This document shows, one piece after another, positions 1 to 5,476 of a stretch of 6,042 bases of DNA. Source of the DNA: Candidatus Roizmanbacteria bacterium RIFCSPHIGHO2_02_FULL_43_11 (lineage in GTDB: Bacteria; Patescibacteriota; Microgenomatia; UBA1406; HO2-37-13b); NCBI GenBank assembly GCA_001789515.1, contig MFZT01000024.1, forward strand, positions 241-6,282. The letters are read 5' to 3'. The number at the start of each line of letters is the position of its first letter. Position 1 is the stretch's first letter. Below the pieces are notes generated by a model. That model ran no database searches. It saw nothing but the letters and a program-made list of their open reading frames with translations, and was not told where the DNA came from. Both the position numbers and the translations under genes were made by a program.

Positions 1-14
1 TCCATCTATCCCGC

Positions 15-1166
15 ATGTTATTGTACCGCACTACGACTAATATTCCAATGCGCACGCTCAAACAAAAAATTCCGTTACGATCTTCGTTAAAATCTTCACG
101 AACAACATCGGGTTTCCCTGAGTTTGCTAAATTGCATAGACCTATAGTCGAACAGCATATCATTGATGCCTTCTTAATGTGCATGAGTAATCCTAAAACA
201 GGGGATGGGTACCATAGATACCAAAAGCTGCAGGCATTTTCACTTAAGGGAAAGCTCCTGCGGGGTGTTTTTGTTATTTTAGCCGAGAGTCTATACAAAA
301 ACAAACCTTCACAGCAAGCGTATCAGCTTGCATCGGCAATTGAAATTGCTCATTCAGGCCTTCTTGTACATGACGATATCATTGATAATGACTACTTAAG
401 ACGTGGGAACAAAACAATTTTTGCTCAATACATCGAAGATGGTCAAAATCACAAGTCCTCACGTGCAGAGGATTTCGGAAAGTCTATGGGGATTATAGCT
501 GGTGATATCGGTATTTTCCTTGCCTCAAGCATCATCAGCAATCTTGCTCTTAACGCTGCGAAGAAATCTAATGTTGTGAATGAGTTCAATGTCCATATGC
601 AGGGAGTCTGTTATGGTGAGATGATTGATATAGAGTTTGGAATGGTTCCAACAGAGCCTCGTGAATCAAAGATTATTGAAATGTTTAAATTGAAAACGAG
701 TGGCTATACCTTTGAACTTCCGCTCGTATGTGGAGCACTACTTGCTGACGCTCCGCAACAAGACATTAATTGTTTAAGAAACATGGCTGGAAATCTTGGA
801 ATAGCATTTCAAATTAAAGATGATGAGCTGGGTCTCTTCGGCGATTCTTCTAAAACAGGAAAGCCAGTAGGAGCAGATATTATCCAGAACAAGAAAACCT
901 TATTTAGGGCACGACTTTTTCAAAAAGCATCAAAAGGAGATATGAAGAAGTTGCAGAGGTACTTTGGCAATGTGTCACTATCACCAACTCAGGTGGCAGA
1001 GATATGTCAGATGATTCGCGCATACGGCATTCTAGGCGAGCTTCAGATTATGGTGGAAAAACTCTCTAAAGATGCCAAACGGGCAATTTCAATGATGAGC
1101 ATTTCGCATGAGGGGAAAGATATGCTTTATGATCTTGTAGACTACAATGCTGCCCGTGCTGTGTAG
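15..1166 (+). CDS. Polyprenyl / geranylgeranyl diphosphate synthase family protein (trans-isoprenyl diphosphate synthase)
   Basis: This enzyme should condense isopentenyl diphosphate with an allylic diphosphate, in the cytosol, to make a trans-polyprenyl diphosphate. Visible family motifs are GKLLRG at residues 79-84 (in place of the usual GGKRLRP), the first Asp-rich motif DDIID at 120-124 followed by RR at 129-130, the K-T pair at 227-228, and FQIKDDELGLFGD near 265-277 followed by KTGKP. The second Asp-rich motif reads DDELG, so its third Asp is missing; I recall this variant from actinobacterial GGPP synthases. The residue five before the first DD is Gly, with no bulky aromatic, which by family rules favours C20 or longer products (inference). 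The length of 383 aa is slightly above the usual 300-350. The start is uncertain. The frame is open to the window edge, no Shine-Dalgarno is visible, and ATG at 48 (MRTLKQKI) is equally plausible, with TAATAT at 38-43 just before it. The family is confident; the exact product is not. Confidence 0.92.
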   Translation: MLLYRTTTNIPMRTLKQKIPLRSSLKSSRTTSGFPEFAKLHRPIVEQHIIDAFLMCMSNPKTGDGYHRYQKLQAFSLKGKLLRGVFVILAESLYKNKPSQQAYQLASAIEIAHSGLLVHDDIIDNDYLRRGNKTIFAQYIEDGQNHKSSRAEDFGKSMGIIAGDIGIFLASSIISNLALNAAKKSNVVNEFNVHMQGVCYGEMIDIEFGMVPTEPRESKIIEMFKLKTSGYTFELPLVCGALLADAPQQDINCLRNMAGNLGIAFQIKDDELGLFGDSSKTGKPVGADIIQNKKTLFRARLFQKASKGDMKKLQRYFGNVSLSPTQVAEICQMIRAYGILGELQIMVEKLSKDAKRAISMMSISHEGKDMLYDLVDYNAARAV

Positions 1167-1183
1167 TAGCATATATAACACGA

Positions 1184-1261
1184 ATGGCAATATATGCATT
1201 GCAAAGGATGATTGAAGAAGGGTTTATTGTTCAAAATGCAGGGCAATACCACATTACATAA
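1184..1261 (+). pseudogene. Possible 25-aa ORF or relic of a winged-helix-like C-terminus
   Basis: A short ATG-to-TAA ORF lies in the gap between the convergent prenyltransferase and dinB genes and overlaps the last 8 bp of dinB. Its peptide ends with MIEEGFIVQNAGQYHIT. A pattern of helix, 'EEG-hydrophobic', then a beta wing resembles the end of a winged-helix DNA-binding domain. No start signal or Shine-Dalgarno is seen and the frame closes a short way upstream at 1130-1132, so it may be the tail of a decayed gene or pure chance. An 8-bp inverted repeat (1169-1176 with 1190-1197, 13-nt loop, no T-tract) overlaps its start. Low confidence. Confidence 0.2.
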
Positions 1262-2456
1262 TCTGACCCAGTTTAAATAACTTTTTTGACGAGTCTCTGT
1301 GTGTCTCAAAAAGATCTGACCCAAATCTAATTTGTTTCTTTTCATAAAGAGGGTAAATTGCCCGCAGACGCGCTTTTAGAATTTTTTCATGATCAAATAA
1401 CTGCTCTTGCACAAGACTAGCTTTATGCAGGTGATACAGTGTGCACCCGGTTGTCCGATATAACTCACCTGGTTTATAGAGAGATGTAAAAGCATTTTTC
1501 ACGAGCGAACGGATAAGATAAGGGTACTCAACTGGTTGTGGTAAGGGAACCTCGATGGTGTAGTAATGAAATGATTGGGTTTTTAATAAAAGTGAAAGCC
1601 CTTCTACCTGATACCCAAGTTTGCGTGCCTTGCTAAACGCAGACTCAATGTGATGAAAAATACGCGAGAGTAGCAGTTGGGGATTAGTGGTCGGCGGTGT
1701 CAACGTCCTTGTTTTTTGGATAGATTGATACTCTGTTTTAGGTCCAATACTTAAGCCAAATTGGGCAACACCCTGGAGCTCGTACCATGTTTGTATAACA
1801 GGCTTTGGGAAGTGTGAGATGAGAATAATCTTGCTTGTCTGCACAAAATCTTCTGCCGTATATATACCCAAAGCTTTCAATCGTACAGCAAGTCGTGGCC
1901 CAATGCCCCAGATATCTTGCACACATATTTGCGTCCTATATTCAGAAACATTTTGAGATGTTAACATCAAAAATCCTGATGGTTTATAAAAAGACGAAGC
2001 AATTTTAGCAATTGTTTTTGTTGAACCAATGCCAACAGAAACAGTTATTCCAAGGGCAGTCTCAATCTCCTGCTTGATCCTGCGTCCTAAACCTTCATAA
2101 CTTTCCTGATGCATATGGTCAAGACCAGTCATATCAGCAAACACTTCATCAATAGAATACCGCTCAACATATGGGCTATAGGAACTTACAATATCAGCAA
2201 TGCGATTTGAAAATAATTGATAGATACGATAGTCGGATGAAGCAATGATGCAGCCTGGACAGAGGCGTTTTACCTGCGAAATCAACATTCCACGCTTCAC
2301 GCCGTATGCTTTCGCTTCATAAGAAAAGGCTGTTGCAATACCTCGCTCGTATCCAATCACAACAGGTCTTCCTCGTGCCTCAGCGTGGGTTGCCTGATAC
2401 ACAGAGGCAAAAAACGCATCACCATCAATGTGGAGCAGAGTTTTTGTAGATCCCAT
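1254..2456 (-). CDS. dinB: DNA polymerase IV (Y-family translesion polymerase, DinB)
   Basis: Error-prone Y-family polymerase that extends primers past DNA lesions in the SOS response. The N-terminal palm motif HIDGDAFFASV gives catalytic D11 and the steric-gate Phe (F16) that excludes ribonucleotides. YSIDEVFADMTGL supplies the catalytic pair D103-E104. Fingers residues include FSYEAKAYGVKRGM near 44-57, where the usual YEAR is YEAK. Helix-hairpin-helix residues IWGIGPRLAVRLKALGI follow at mid-protein, then the little-finger domain. At 400 aa it is close to Gram-positive DinB and longer than the E. coli enzyme (351 aa). The C-terminal GSDLF near the end may be a degenerate beta-clamp motif (consensus QLxLF). 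The start fits the family because HID sits 9-11 residues in, and it lies only 6 nt from a -10 box, implying a leaderless mRNA. The gene stands alone, convergent with the prenyltransferase, with a LexA operator in its promoter. Identification is secure. Confidence 0.96.
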   Translation of the reverse strand: MGSTKTLLHIDGDAFFASVYQATHAEARGRPVVIGYERGIATAFSYEAKAYGVKRGMLISQVKRLCPGCIIASSDYRIYQLFSNRIADIVSSYSPYVERYSIDEVFADMTGLDHMHQESYEGLGRRIKQEIETALGITVSVGIGSTKTIAKIASSFYKPSGFLMLTSQNVSEYRTQICVQDIWGIGPRLAVRLKALGIYTAEDFVQTSKIILISHFPKPVIQTWYELQGVAQFGLSIGPKTEYQSIQKTRTLTPPTTNPQLLLSRIFHHIESAFSKARKLGYQVEGLSLLLKTQSFHYYTIEVPLPQPVEYPYLIRSLVKNAFTSLYKPGELYRTTGCTLYHLHKASLVQEQLFDHEKILKARLRAIYPLYEKKQIRFGSDLFETHRDSSKKLFKLGQIM

Positions 2457-2462
2457 GCTCCT

Positions 2463-2491
2463 ATAATAGTGAACACATGTTCACTTTACAA
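2463..2491 (-). promoter_or_regulatory. dinB promoter with embedded LexA (SOS) operator
   Basis: Read on the minus strand, TTGTAA (2486-2491) and TATTAT (2463-2468) are separated by exactly 17 bp. That spacer is almost filled by a palindrome with 7-bp arms AGTGAAC/GTTCACT around a 4-bp centre (2468-2485). Its core GAAC-N4-GTTC at 2471-2482 matches the Gram-positive LexA/DinR box, including the RNRY centre (ACAT read on the plus strand). LexA bound here would block polymerase directly. Only 6 nt separate the -10 from the ATG, so transcription should begin at or beside the start codon. The AGGAG next to ATG is too close to act as a Shine-Dalgarno sequence. Confidence 0.8.
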
Positions 2492-2615
2492 GAAGGACGT
2501 TTTACCCATTTTTGCGTTATAATGCAATGGGAGGCAGGGAATAGATCACTTGTTGCGTATGAAATATGTTTTCCTCCATATGCAGACGGGCGGTTTGACA
2601 ACATTTTAGAATGGG
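2492..2615. other. Short intergenic region between tRNA-Gly and the dinB promoter
   Basis: I see no gene here. A 6-bp inverted repeat, CCCATT/AATGGG (about 2506-2511 and 2526-2531), flanks a plus-strand TATAAT at 2518-2523. It has no matching -35 and no downstream plus-strand gene before 2758. No clear terminator separates tRNA-Gly from dinB, so some tRNA readthrough into dinB is possible. Confidence 0.4.
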
Positions 2616-2688
2616 AGCGGAAGACGGGATTCGAACCCGCGACCTTTTCCTTGGCAAGGAAACGCTCTACCAACTGAGCTACTCCCGC
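2616..2688 (-). tRNA. tRNA-Gly(GCC)
   Basis: A 73-nt cloverleaf folds on the minus strand. The acceptor stem is GCGGGAG with CTTCCGC (one G-U pair), the D-stem is GCTC/GAGC, the anticodon stem is TTTCC/GGAAA, the loop is TTGCCAA with anticodon GCC, and the T-arm is GCGGG-TTCGAAT-CCCGT. The discriminator is U. The next bases are CCC, so CCA is not encoded and must be added by a nucleotidyltransferase. It reads GGC and GGU codons. It stands alone, upstream of dinB and divergent from the gene at 2758. Its own promoter is at 2701-2729. Confidence 0.96.
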
Positions 2689-2700
2689 ATATGTAAGGTT

Positions 2701-2729
2701 ATTATATCACCCGTAGAAAGTGATGTGAA
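2701..2729 (-). promoter_or_regulatory. Promoter of tRNA-Gly
   Basis: On the minus strand, TTCACA (2724-2729, five of six to TTGACA) is followed after 17 bp by a consensus TATAAT (2701-2706) with an upstream TG, giving an extended -10. The expected start lies about 6 nt before the mature tRNA. This is the strongest sigma-70-type promoter in the window. Its -35 region lies under the upstream part of the divergent promoter for the gene at 2758. Confidence 0.75.
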
Positions 2730-2741
2730 GCTCGGCAAAGT

Positions 2742-2750
2742 TGGTATACT
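2742..2750 (+). promoter_or_regulatory. Extended -10 element for the gene at 2758
   Basis: TGGTATACT is an extended -10 (TG-N-TATACT), and only 7 nt separate it from the ATG at 2758. No good -35 is seen 16-18 bp upstream. The expected transcription start coincides with the ATG, so the message is probably leaderless. It also supports choosing 2758 over the earlier in-frame ATG at 2611, which would run antisense through tRNA-Gly. Confidence 0.55.
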
Positions 2751-2757
2751 AAGTGAG

Positions 2758-3252
2758 ATGGTGTCTAATTCTCTTTTCAATAAGTTACGTGTACTGTCTG
2801 TACAACAACGAGGGCTATTTATTATCGCTACATTAACAGTATTCATAGGGATAGCGGCTTTAAGCTATTTCACAGGCAAAAACACCCTAATGAGGAATAC
2901 TTTTCTTAACGTAACACCATATCCAACTGTTTCGCAAGAGTATACTTCTGTGACACAAGTTCCACCATCAGTGCGAGGAATACCACGTGATCTACAAAAG
3001 TGTCTTGATGAAATAGCTACCAAACGCGATAATATATACAAAGAATTCTGTGACCGATGGAAAGTAACCAATAACTCAGAAGATTGTCCAGGGATGGACG
3101 AAATAGATGATCCGTTCAAGGAATGTTATGTCAAATTTGGGTATCCAACAACAACCCCGCCAAAACTTCTCTTCAGGGGAACGTCAGAGACTGTAACGTG
3201 CCCAGCTGGATACTCTAAAACCTGTGAGAAGGGAATATGCGAATGTTATTGA
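2758..3252 (+). CDS. Hypothetical single-pass, cysteine-rich exported protein
   Basis: I do not recognise this 164-aa protein. It has a short basic N-terminus (residues 1-19, with K9, R11 and R18), then one hydrophobic segment at about 20-38 (LFIIATLTVFIGIAALSYF). The rest is hydrophilic. This predicts an N-in membrane anchor, or an uncleaved signal, with the C-terminus outside. The exported part has eight cysteines: C82, C98, C110 and C123 in a probable helical region, and C148, C156, C161 and C163 in a compact tail ending CEKGICECY. The even number and pairing suggest four disulfides. A Pro/Thr/Ser-rich linker (about 53-72) separates the anchor from the Cys domain, and TTTPP joins the two Cys clusters. 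The gene stands alone between tRNA genes on the other strand. It could be a surface binding protein or small secreted factor, but nothing in the sequence fixes a function. Confidence 0.75.
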   Translation: MVSNSLFNKLRVLSVQQRGLFIIATLTVFIGIAALSYFTGKNTLMRNTFLNVTPYPTVSQEYTSVTQVPPSVRGIPRDLQKCLDEIATKRDNIYKEFCDRWKVTNNSEDCPGMDEIDDPFKECYVKFGYPTTTPPKLLFRGTSETVTCPAGYSKTCEKGICECY

Positions 3253-3253
3253 C

Positions 3254-3283
3254 AAATGAATACCACGAGAGATAAATTCATTT
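3254..3283 (+). terminator. Weak AT-rich hairpin after the cysteine-rich gene
   Basis: An 8-bp perfect inverted repeat (AAATGAAT at 3254-3261, ATTCATTT at 3276-3283) encloses a 14-nt loop, starting 2 bp after the stop codon. The stem is AT-rich and followed only by broken T-runs, so as an intrinsic terminator it would be weak. It could serve either strand, because the convergent tRNA-Phe ends at 3315. Confidence 0.3.
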
Positions 3284-3314
3284 ACAATTTCTTCCTAAGT
3301 TGCCTTACAGATTG

Positions 3315-3387
3315 TGGCAAGGCTCAGAGTCGAACTGAGATCTCACGTTTTTCAGACGCGCGCCGTGACCACCTTGGCTACCTTGCC
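3315..3387 (-). tRNA. tRNA-Phe(GAA)
   Basis: A 73-nt cloverleaf on the minus strand. The acceptor stem GGCAAGG/CCTTGCC is perfect. The D-stem is GCC/GGC, the anticodon stem CGCGT/ACGTG has one G-U pair, the loop is CTGAAAA with anticodon GAA, and the T-arm is CTCAG-TTCGACT-CTGAG. The discriminator is A and the flank continues CAA, so CCA is not encoded. It reads UUU and UUC. It lies 28 nt downstream of the stop codon of the gene at 3416-4591 on the same strand. Confidence 0.96.
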
Positions 3388-3409
3388 TCTTAAGAAGCCT
3401 TACGACGGT

Positions 3410-3415
3410 ATTATA
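3410..3415 (-). promoter_or_regulatory. Candidate -10 box for tRNA-Phe
   Basis: A perfect TATAAT on the minus strand directly abuts the TAG stop codon of the gene at 3416-4591. It lies 22 bp before the tRNA-Phe 5' end, which predicts a leader of about 15 nt. No good -35 is seen 16-18 bp upstream, where the sequence is still coding. The tRNA could also be processed from readthrough of the upstream gene. Confidence 0.45.
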
Positions 3416-4591
3416 CTAAATATCCTTAGCGAGTTGGGCGTCATGAATTTTATACATCTTCCGTTTTGCAAGAATGCGCATAATTTTTTCAGAACCATAG
3501 CCTACTGCTGCCAGAATAAGCACATACACAAAATTGGCAATCTTAAATTCAGGAACTTTCTGAGAGATGAGCGTGAGGACTGTTGCACCAACGCCAATTG
3601 ACGTCACAACTGTGAGATTCTTCACTGAGCTTTCTGTGCTTTTTGCCTGAATGGCACTGAAGAGATTAAGAGCAGAAAGCACATAACTTTTAGTAAGTGC
3701 CCATAGGTCTTTAATATATTCCAAGGTATTGATAAGAGTTTCATGTTTGAAATCAAGAACATCTCGTAATTGATCATATTTCTTACTGGTTTTAAACAAA
3801 GTCTGACGTGTATGAACATACGTATCCATCTGATTAATCCGTGCCTCAATAAAGTTAATGGTTTTTTCATAACTCTCGATGCGCTCTTTGAATGCTCCAA
3901 CTTCACTTCCGCGAATTGTCCCACGCTCCTTTACTTCAGCAATTTTCTCCCAAATATTTCTATGCAAATTAAGATACCGATGCAATTGTCCCTTGAATTC
4001 CCGAATAAAAATCTGTTCCTCTACGAATGATTCAATAGTCTCAATATGTTCTGAAATGTTGTTAATGATATACAACTTGTCTCCTCGATAAATTTCCAGC
4101 TCTTTTTTTCGAACGTCTAGGTATTTTTGTTGGTGAAAGTGCATGAGCACCTCCTCGATATCCTGAATGTGAGCCTTATGGAAGAGTATGAAGTAAGGAT
4201 AGATAGTCTTTATCTGTGCAAGTTCTTTAGGCACAGGGGCGCCCAAACTGAAAATGTAACTTATACCCGGGGAAAGTTTTTTTTCGTAGAAATTGCGTAG
4301 CAGATCAATATCATCATCGAAAGTATGTTCGCTTCGAGTAGATAGCACCATAAGTCCATCCTCAAAAATTTTTACATGTATGCCATACTCTGTTTTAAGA
4401 TCGATATAATCAAGAGGCCCAAGGATGACCTGAACTGCAATAATGCCTATTGCCTTCCGCAATTCCTTAAGCTTCTCTTTATCAAGATCAAGTGGCGATG
4501 CCCCGTCTCTTAAAAAGTCATATATCTCTGAAAGATGCAAAGTAGTTCGCTGGAACCACCCGCCAATGTAAATCTTCTGAGCGCGAATCAT
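3416..4591 (-). CDS. Hypothetical protein: alpha/beta N-terminus, long helical region, two C-terminal membrane segments (CorA-like layout)
   Basis: I do not recognise this 391-aa protein with confidence. Residues 1-140 look like a mixed alpha/beta domain (for example KIYIGGWFQRTTLHLSEIYDF and EYGIHVKIFEDGLMVLSTR). Residues 140-310 are charged, heptad-like helices. Two hydrophobic stretches follow, about 326-344 (LTVVTSIGVGATVLTLIS) and 351-367 (IANFVYVLILAAVGYGS), and the end is basic. This layout, with a segment before the first membrane helix (NLFSAIQAKSTESSVKNLTVV), recalls CorA-type transporters. The hallmark GMN or GxN after the first helix is absent, so ion transport is unproven. A DUF155/RMD1-like protein is another possibility. 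I chose ATG 4591; a TTG at 4600 adds only three residues and lies 2 nt from a -10 box. TATACT at 4603-4608 is 11 nt from the ATG and no Shine-Dalgarno is visible. It sits between tRNA-Ile and tRNA-Phe. Confidence 0.8.
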   Translation of the reverse strand: MIRAQKIYIGGWFQRTTLHLSEIYDFLRDGASPLDLDKEKLKELRKAIGIIAVQVILGPLDYIDLKTEYGIHVKIFEDGLMVLSTRSEHTFDDDIDLLRNFYEKKLSPGISYIFSLGAPVPKELAQIKTIYPYFILFHKAHIQDIEEVLMHFHQQKYLDVRKKELEIYRGDKLYIINNISEHIETIESFVEEQIFIREFKGQLHRYLNLHRNIWEKIAEVKERGTIRGSEVGAFKERIESYEKTINFIEARINQMDTYVHTRQTLFKTSKKYDQLRDVLDFKHETLINTLEYIKDLWALTKSYVLSALNLFSAIQAKSTESSVKNLTVVTSIGVGATVLTLISQKVPEFKIANFVYVLILAAVGYGSEKIMRILAKRKMYKIHDAQLAKDI

Positions 4592-4602
4592 ATATATCAA
4601 TC

Positions 4603-4608
4603 AGTATA
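4603..4608 (-). promoter_or_regulatory. Candidate -10 box for the gene at 3416-4591
   Basis: TATACT on the minus strand lies 11 nt before the chosen ATG, predicting a leader of about 5 nt or less. No TTGACA-like -35 lies 16-18 bp upstream. The 50 bp between tRNA-Ile and this gene contain no obvious terminator, so readthrough from the tRNA is also possible. Confidence 0.4.
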
Positions 4609-4641
4609 GAGTATTTTGCGAAGTTTTTGAGATTTTAAATG

Positions 4642-4715
4642 TGGGCGTGGATGGATTCGAACCATCGACCCCTACTTTATAAGAGTAGTGCTACTAACCA
4701 CTGAGCTACACGCCC
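4642..4715 (-). tRNA. tRNA-Ile(UAU), reads AUA
   Basis: A 74-nt cloverleaf on the minus strand. The acceptor stem GGGCGTG/CACGCCC is perfect, as is the anticodon stem CTACT/AGTAG. The loop CTTATAA has U33 and anticodon TAT. The T-arm is GATGG-TTCGAAT-CCATC. The D-stem is GCTC/TAGC with a C13-U22 mismatch. The discriminator is A, followed by CAT, so CCA is not encoded. Most bacteria read AUA with a CAU tRNA converted by TilS to lysidine; a genome-encoded UAU anticodon is a minority solution. AUA codons are used in the neighbouring genes. Confidence 0.93.
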
Positions 4716-4724
4716 GATAAGGAT

Positions 4725-4733
4725 ATTATAGCA
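4725..4733 (-). promoter_or_regulatory. Extended -10 promoter of tRNA-Ile(UAU)
   Basis: TGCTATAAT on the minus strand is a perfect extended -10 (TG-N-TATAAT). It starts 17 bp after the stop codon of the gene at 4751-5398 and ends 9 bp before the mature tRNA, giving a leader of 2-3 nt. The -35 region is poor (TAGTTC at 17 bp), as extended -10 promoters tolerate. Confidence 0.6.
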
Positions 4734-4750
4734 GGGAGAGTCTTCTAGAA

Positions 4751-5398
4751 CTATACAAAGCCTGGTGCATGACTAACAGGGCCGGCCTCAATAGCAAGAA
4801 TGTGGCTAATCTCAGGGAGAGTCATCGTTTCTGCGAAGCCCAACTCCATACCAGAATGAGTAAGCGAGTCAATAAGACCATACATTCTACACAAAATTCC
4901 CCACATTATCTCAGGATGTAATGAGTGAATCCAACTCGTTTCTACATGTGCAAAAGGCAGGTTCGCATACTTTTGGCTATTAATTGTGATCAAACTGGCT
5001 GCGCGCATCTCTGCAAGACGTGCGAGTGCTATCCGGTATAGAGCATAAGCATCAGAATAATCCTGGCTTGGGTGGATATCAGTACCTACCGTGTGTTGTG
5101 CAAAAAACTCATCAAAAAAGTTTCGCTGTGGGGGAGGCAGCAATTCCAAAATTCTACCGACATTAACGCGCATAGTGTCCAGATCATCAAGCCGAAGCTG
5201 CAATAAAAGCCCAAAATGGATATCTGCCAGGTGCTTGCGTAGCATTCTGATATTGGGGCTATCTTGAGGAGGTATGTAACTACCTGGAAACTCAGGGTTT
5301 CCTACCGGAACACGCAAGAGCAAGCCGATAGCTCCCGATAATGCCGGAGCGATCTGGGTGAAAACTTTGCTTTCTGAATGGATTTTTCTATCTACCAT
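4751..5398 (-). CDS. Hypothetical soluble protein of 215 aa
   Basis: I do not recognise this protein. It has no convincing signal peptide or membrane helix, although residues 18-32 (PALSGAIGLLLRVPV) are locally hydrophobic. A Pro/Gly-rich stretch at 31-48 precedes a predicted helical body: RKHLADIHFGLLLQLRLDDLD at about 54-74, then LYRIALARLAEMRAASL at about 120-136. His and Asp residues occur in the first helix (H56, D59, H61) and near 102-113, but they form no motif I can name. The start is ATG 5398. No Shine-Dalgarno precedes it; the upstream bases are TATATAAATC. The gene is preceded by a 23-bp inverted repeat and followed after 35 bp by tRNA-Ile, which has its own promoter. Clean codons over 648 bp with no strong competing frame support a real gene. 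Confidence 0.7.
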   Translation of the reverse strand: MVDRKIHSESKVFTQIAPALSGAIGLLLRVPVGNPEFPGSYIPPQDSPNIRMLRKHLADIHFGLLLQLRLDDLDTMRVNVGRILELLPPPQRNFFDEFFAQHTVGTDIHPSQDYSDAYALYRIALARLAEMRAASLITINSQKYANLPFAHVETSWIHSLHPEIMWGILCRMYGLIDSLTHSGMELGFAETMTLPEISHILAIEAGPVSHAPGFV

Positions 5399-5404
5399 GA
5401 TTTA

Positions 5405-5476
5405 TATAGCCACCGTAAAACAAAATGATACTATTCTAGACTCAAAAACATGGCATCTTGTTTTGCGGTGGCTATA
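5405..5476 (-). repeat. Long near-perfect inverted repeat just upstream of the 215-aa gene
   Basis: Arms of 23 nt (5405-5427 and 5454-5476) are complementary at 21 positions. Of the other two, one is a G-U wobble and one a mismatch on either strand. The loop is 26 nt. The inner end of the repeat begins 6 bp before the ATG of the downstream gene. If transcription starts from the extended -10 at 5485-5493, the hairpin would fill nearly the whole 5' leader. If it starts from TATATA at 5403-5408, the repeat would be a promoter-proximal operator. It lacks a T-run and therefore does not look like a standard terminator. A small non-autonomous mobile element is a further possibility, but no target duplication is seen. 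Confidence 0.7.

Noticed and set aside
1167..1260. Intrinsic terminator between the convergent prenyltransferase and dinB genes
   Set aside because: The 8-bp repeat at 1169-1197 is AT-rich with no T-tract on either side, so it cannot be supported as a terminator.
1261..1323. Direct repeat ATCTGACCCA at 1261-1270 and 1314-1323
   Set aside because: Lies in the dinB C-terminal codons in different frames; a 10-bp repeat 53 bp apart is likely chance.
2518..2523. Perfect plus-strand TATAAT
   Set aside because: No -35 at a usable distance and no plus-strand gene until 2758, which has its own -10; it sits in an AT-rich inverted repeat.
2611..2757. Upstream extension of the Cys-rich ORF to ATG 2611
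   Set aside because: It would run antisense through the whole tRNA-Gly gene and its promoter, and the extended -10 at 2742-2750 supports the ATG at 2758.
4592..4600. TTG start three codons before ATG 4591
   Set aside because: It lies 2 nt from the -10 box, so it would probably not be in the transcript, and ATG is the better codon.
3416..4600. Plus-strand ORFs at 3770-4091 and minus-strand 3622-3924
   Set aside because: They are out-of-frame shadows of the 391-aa gene with no start signals or recognisable protein features.
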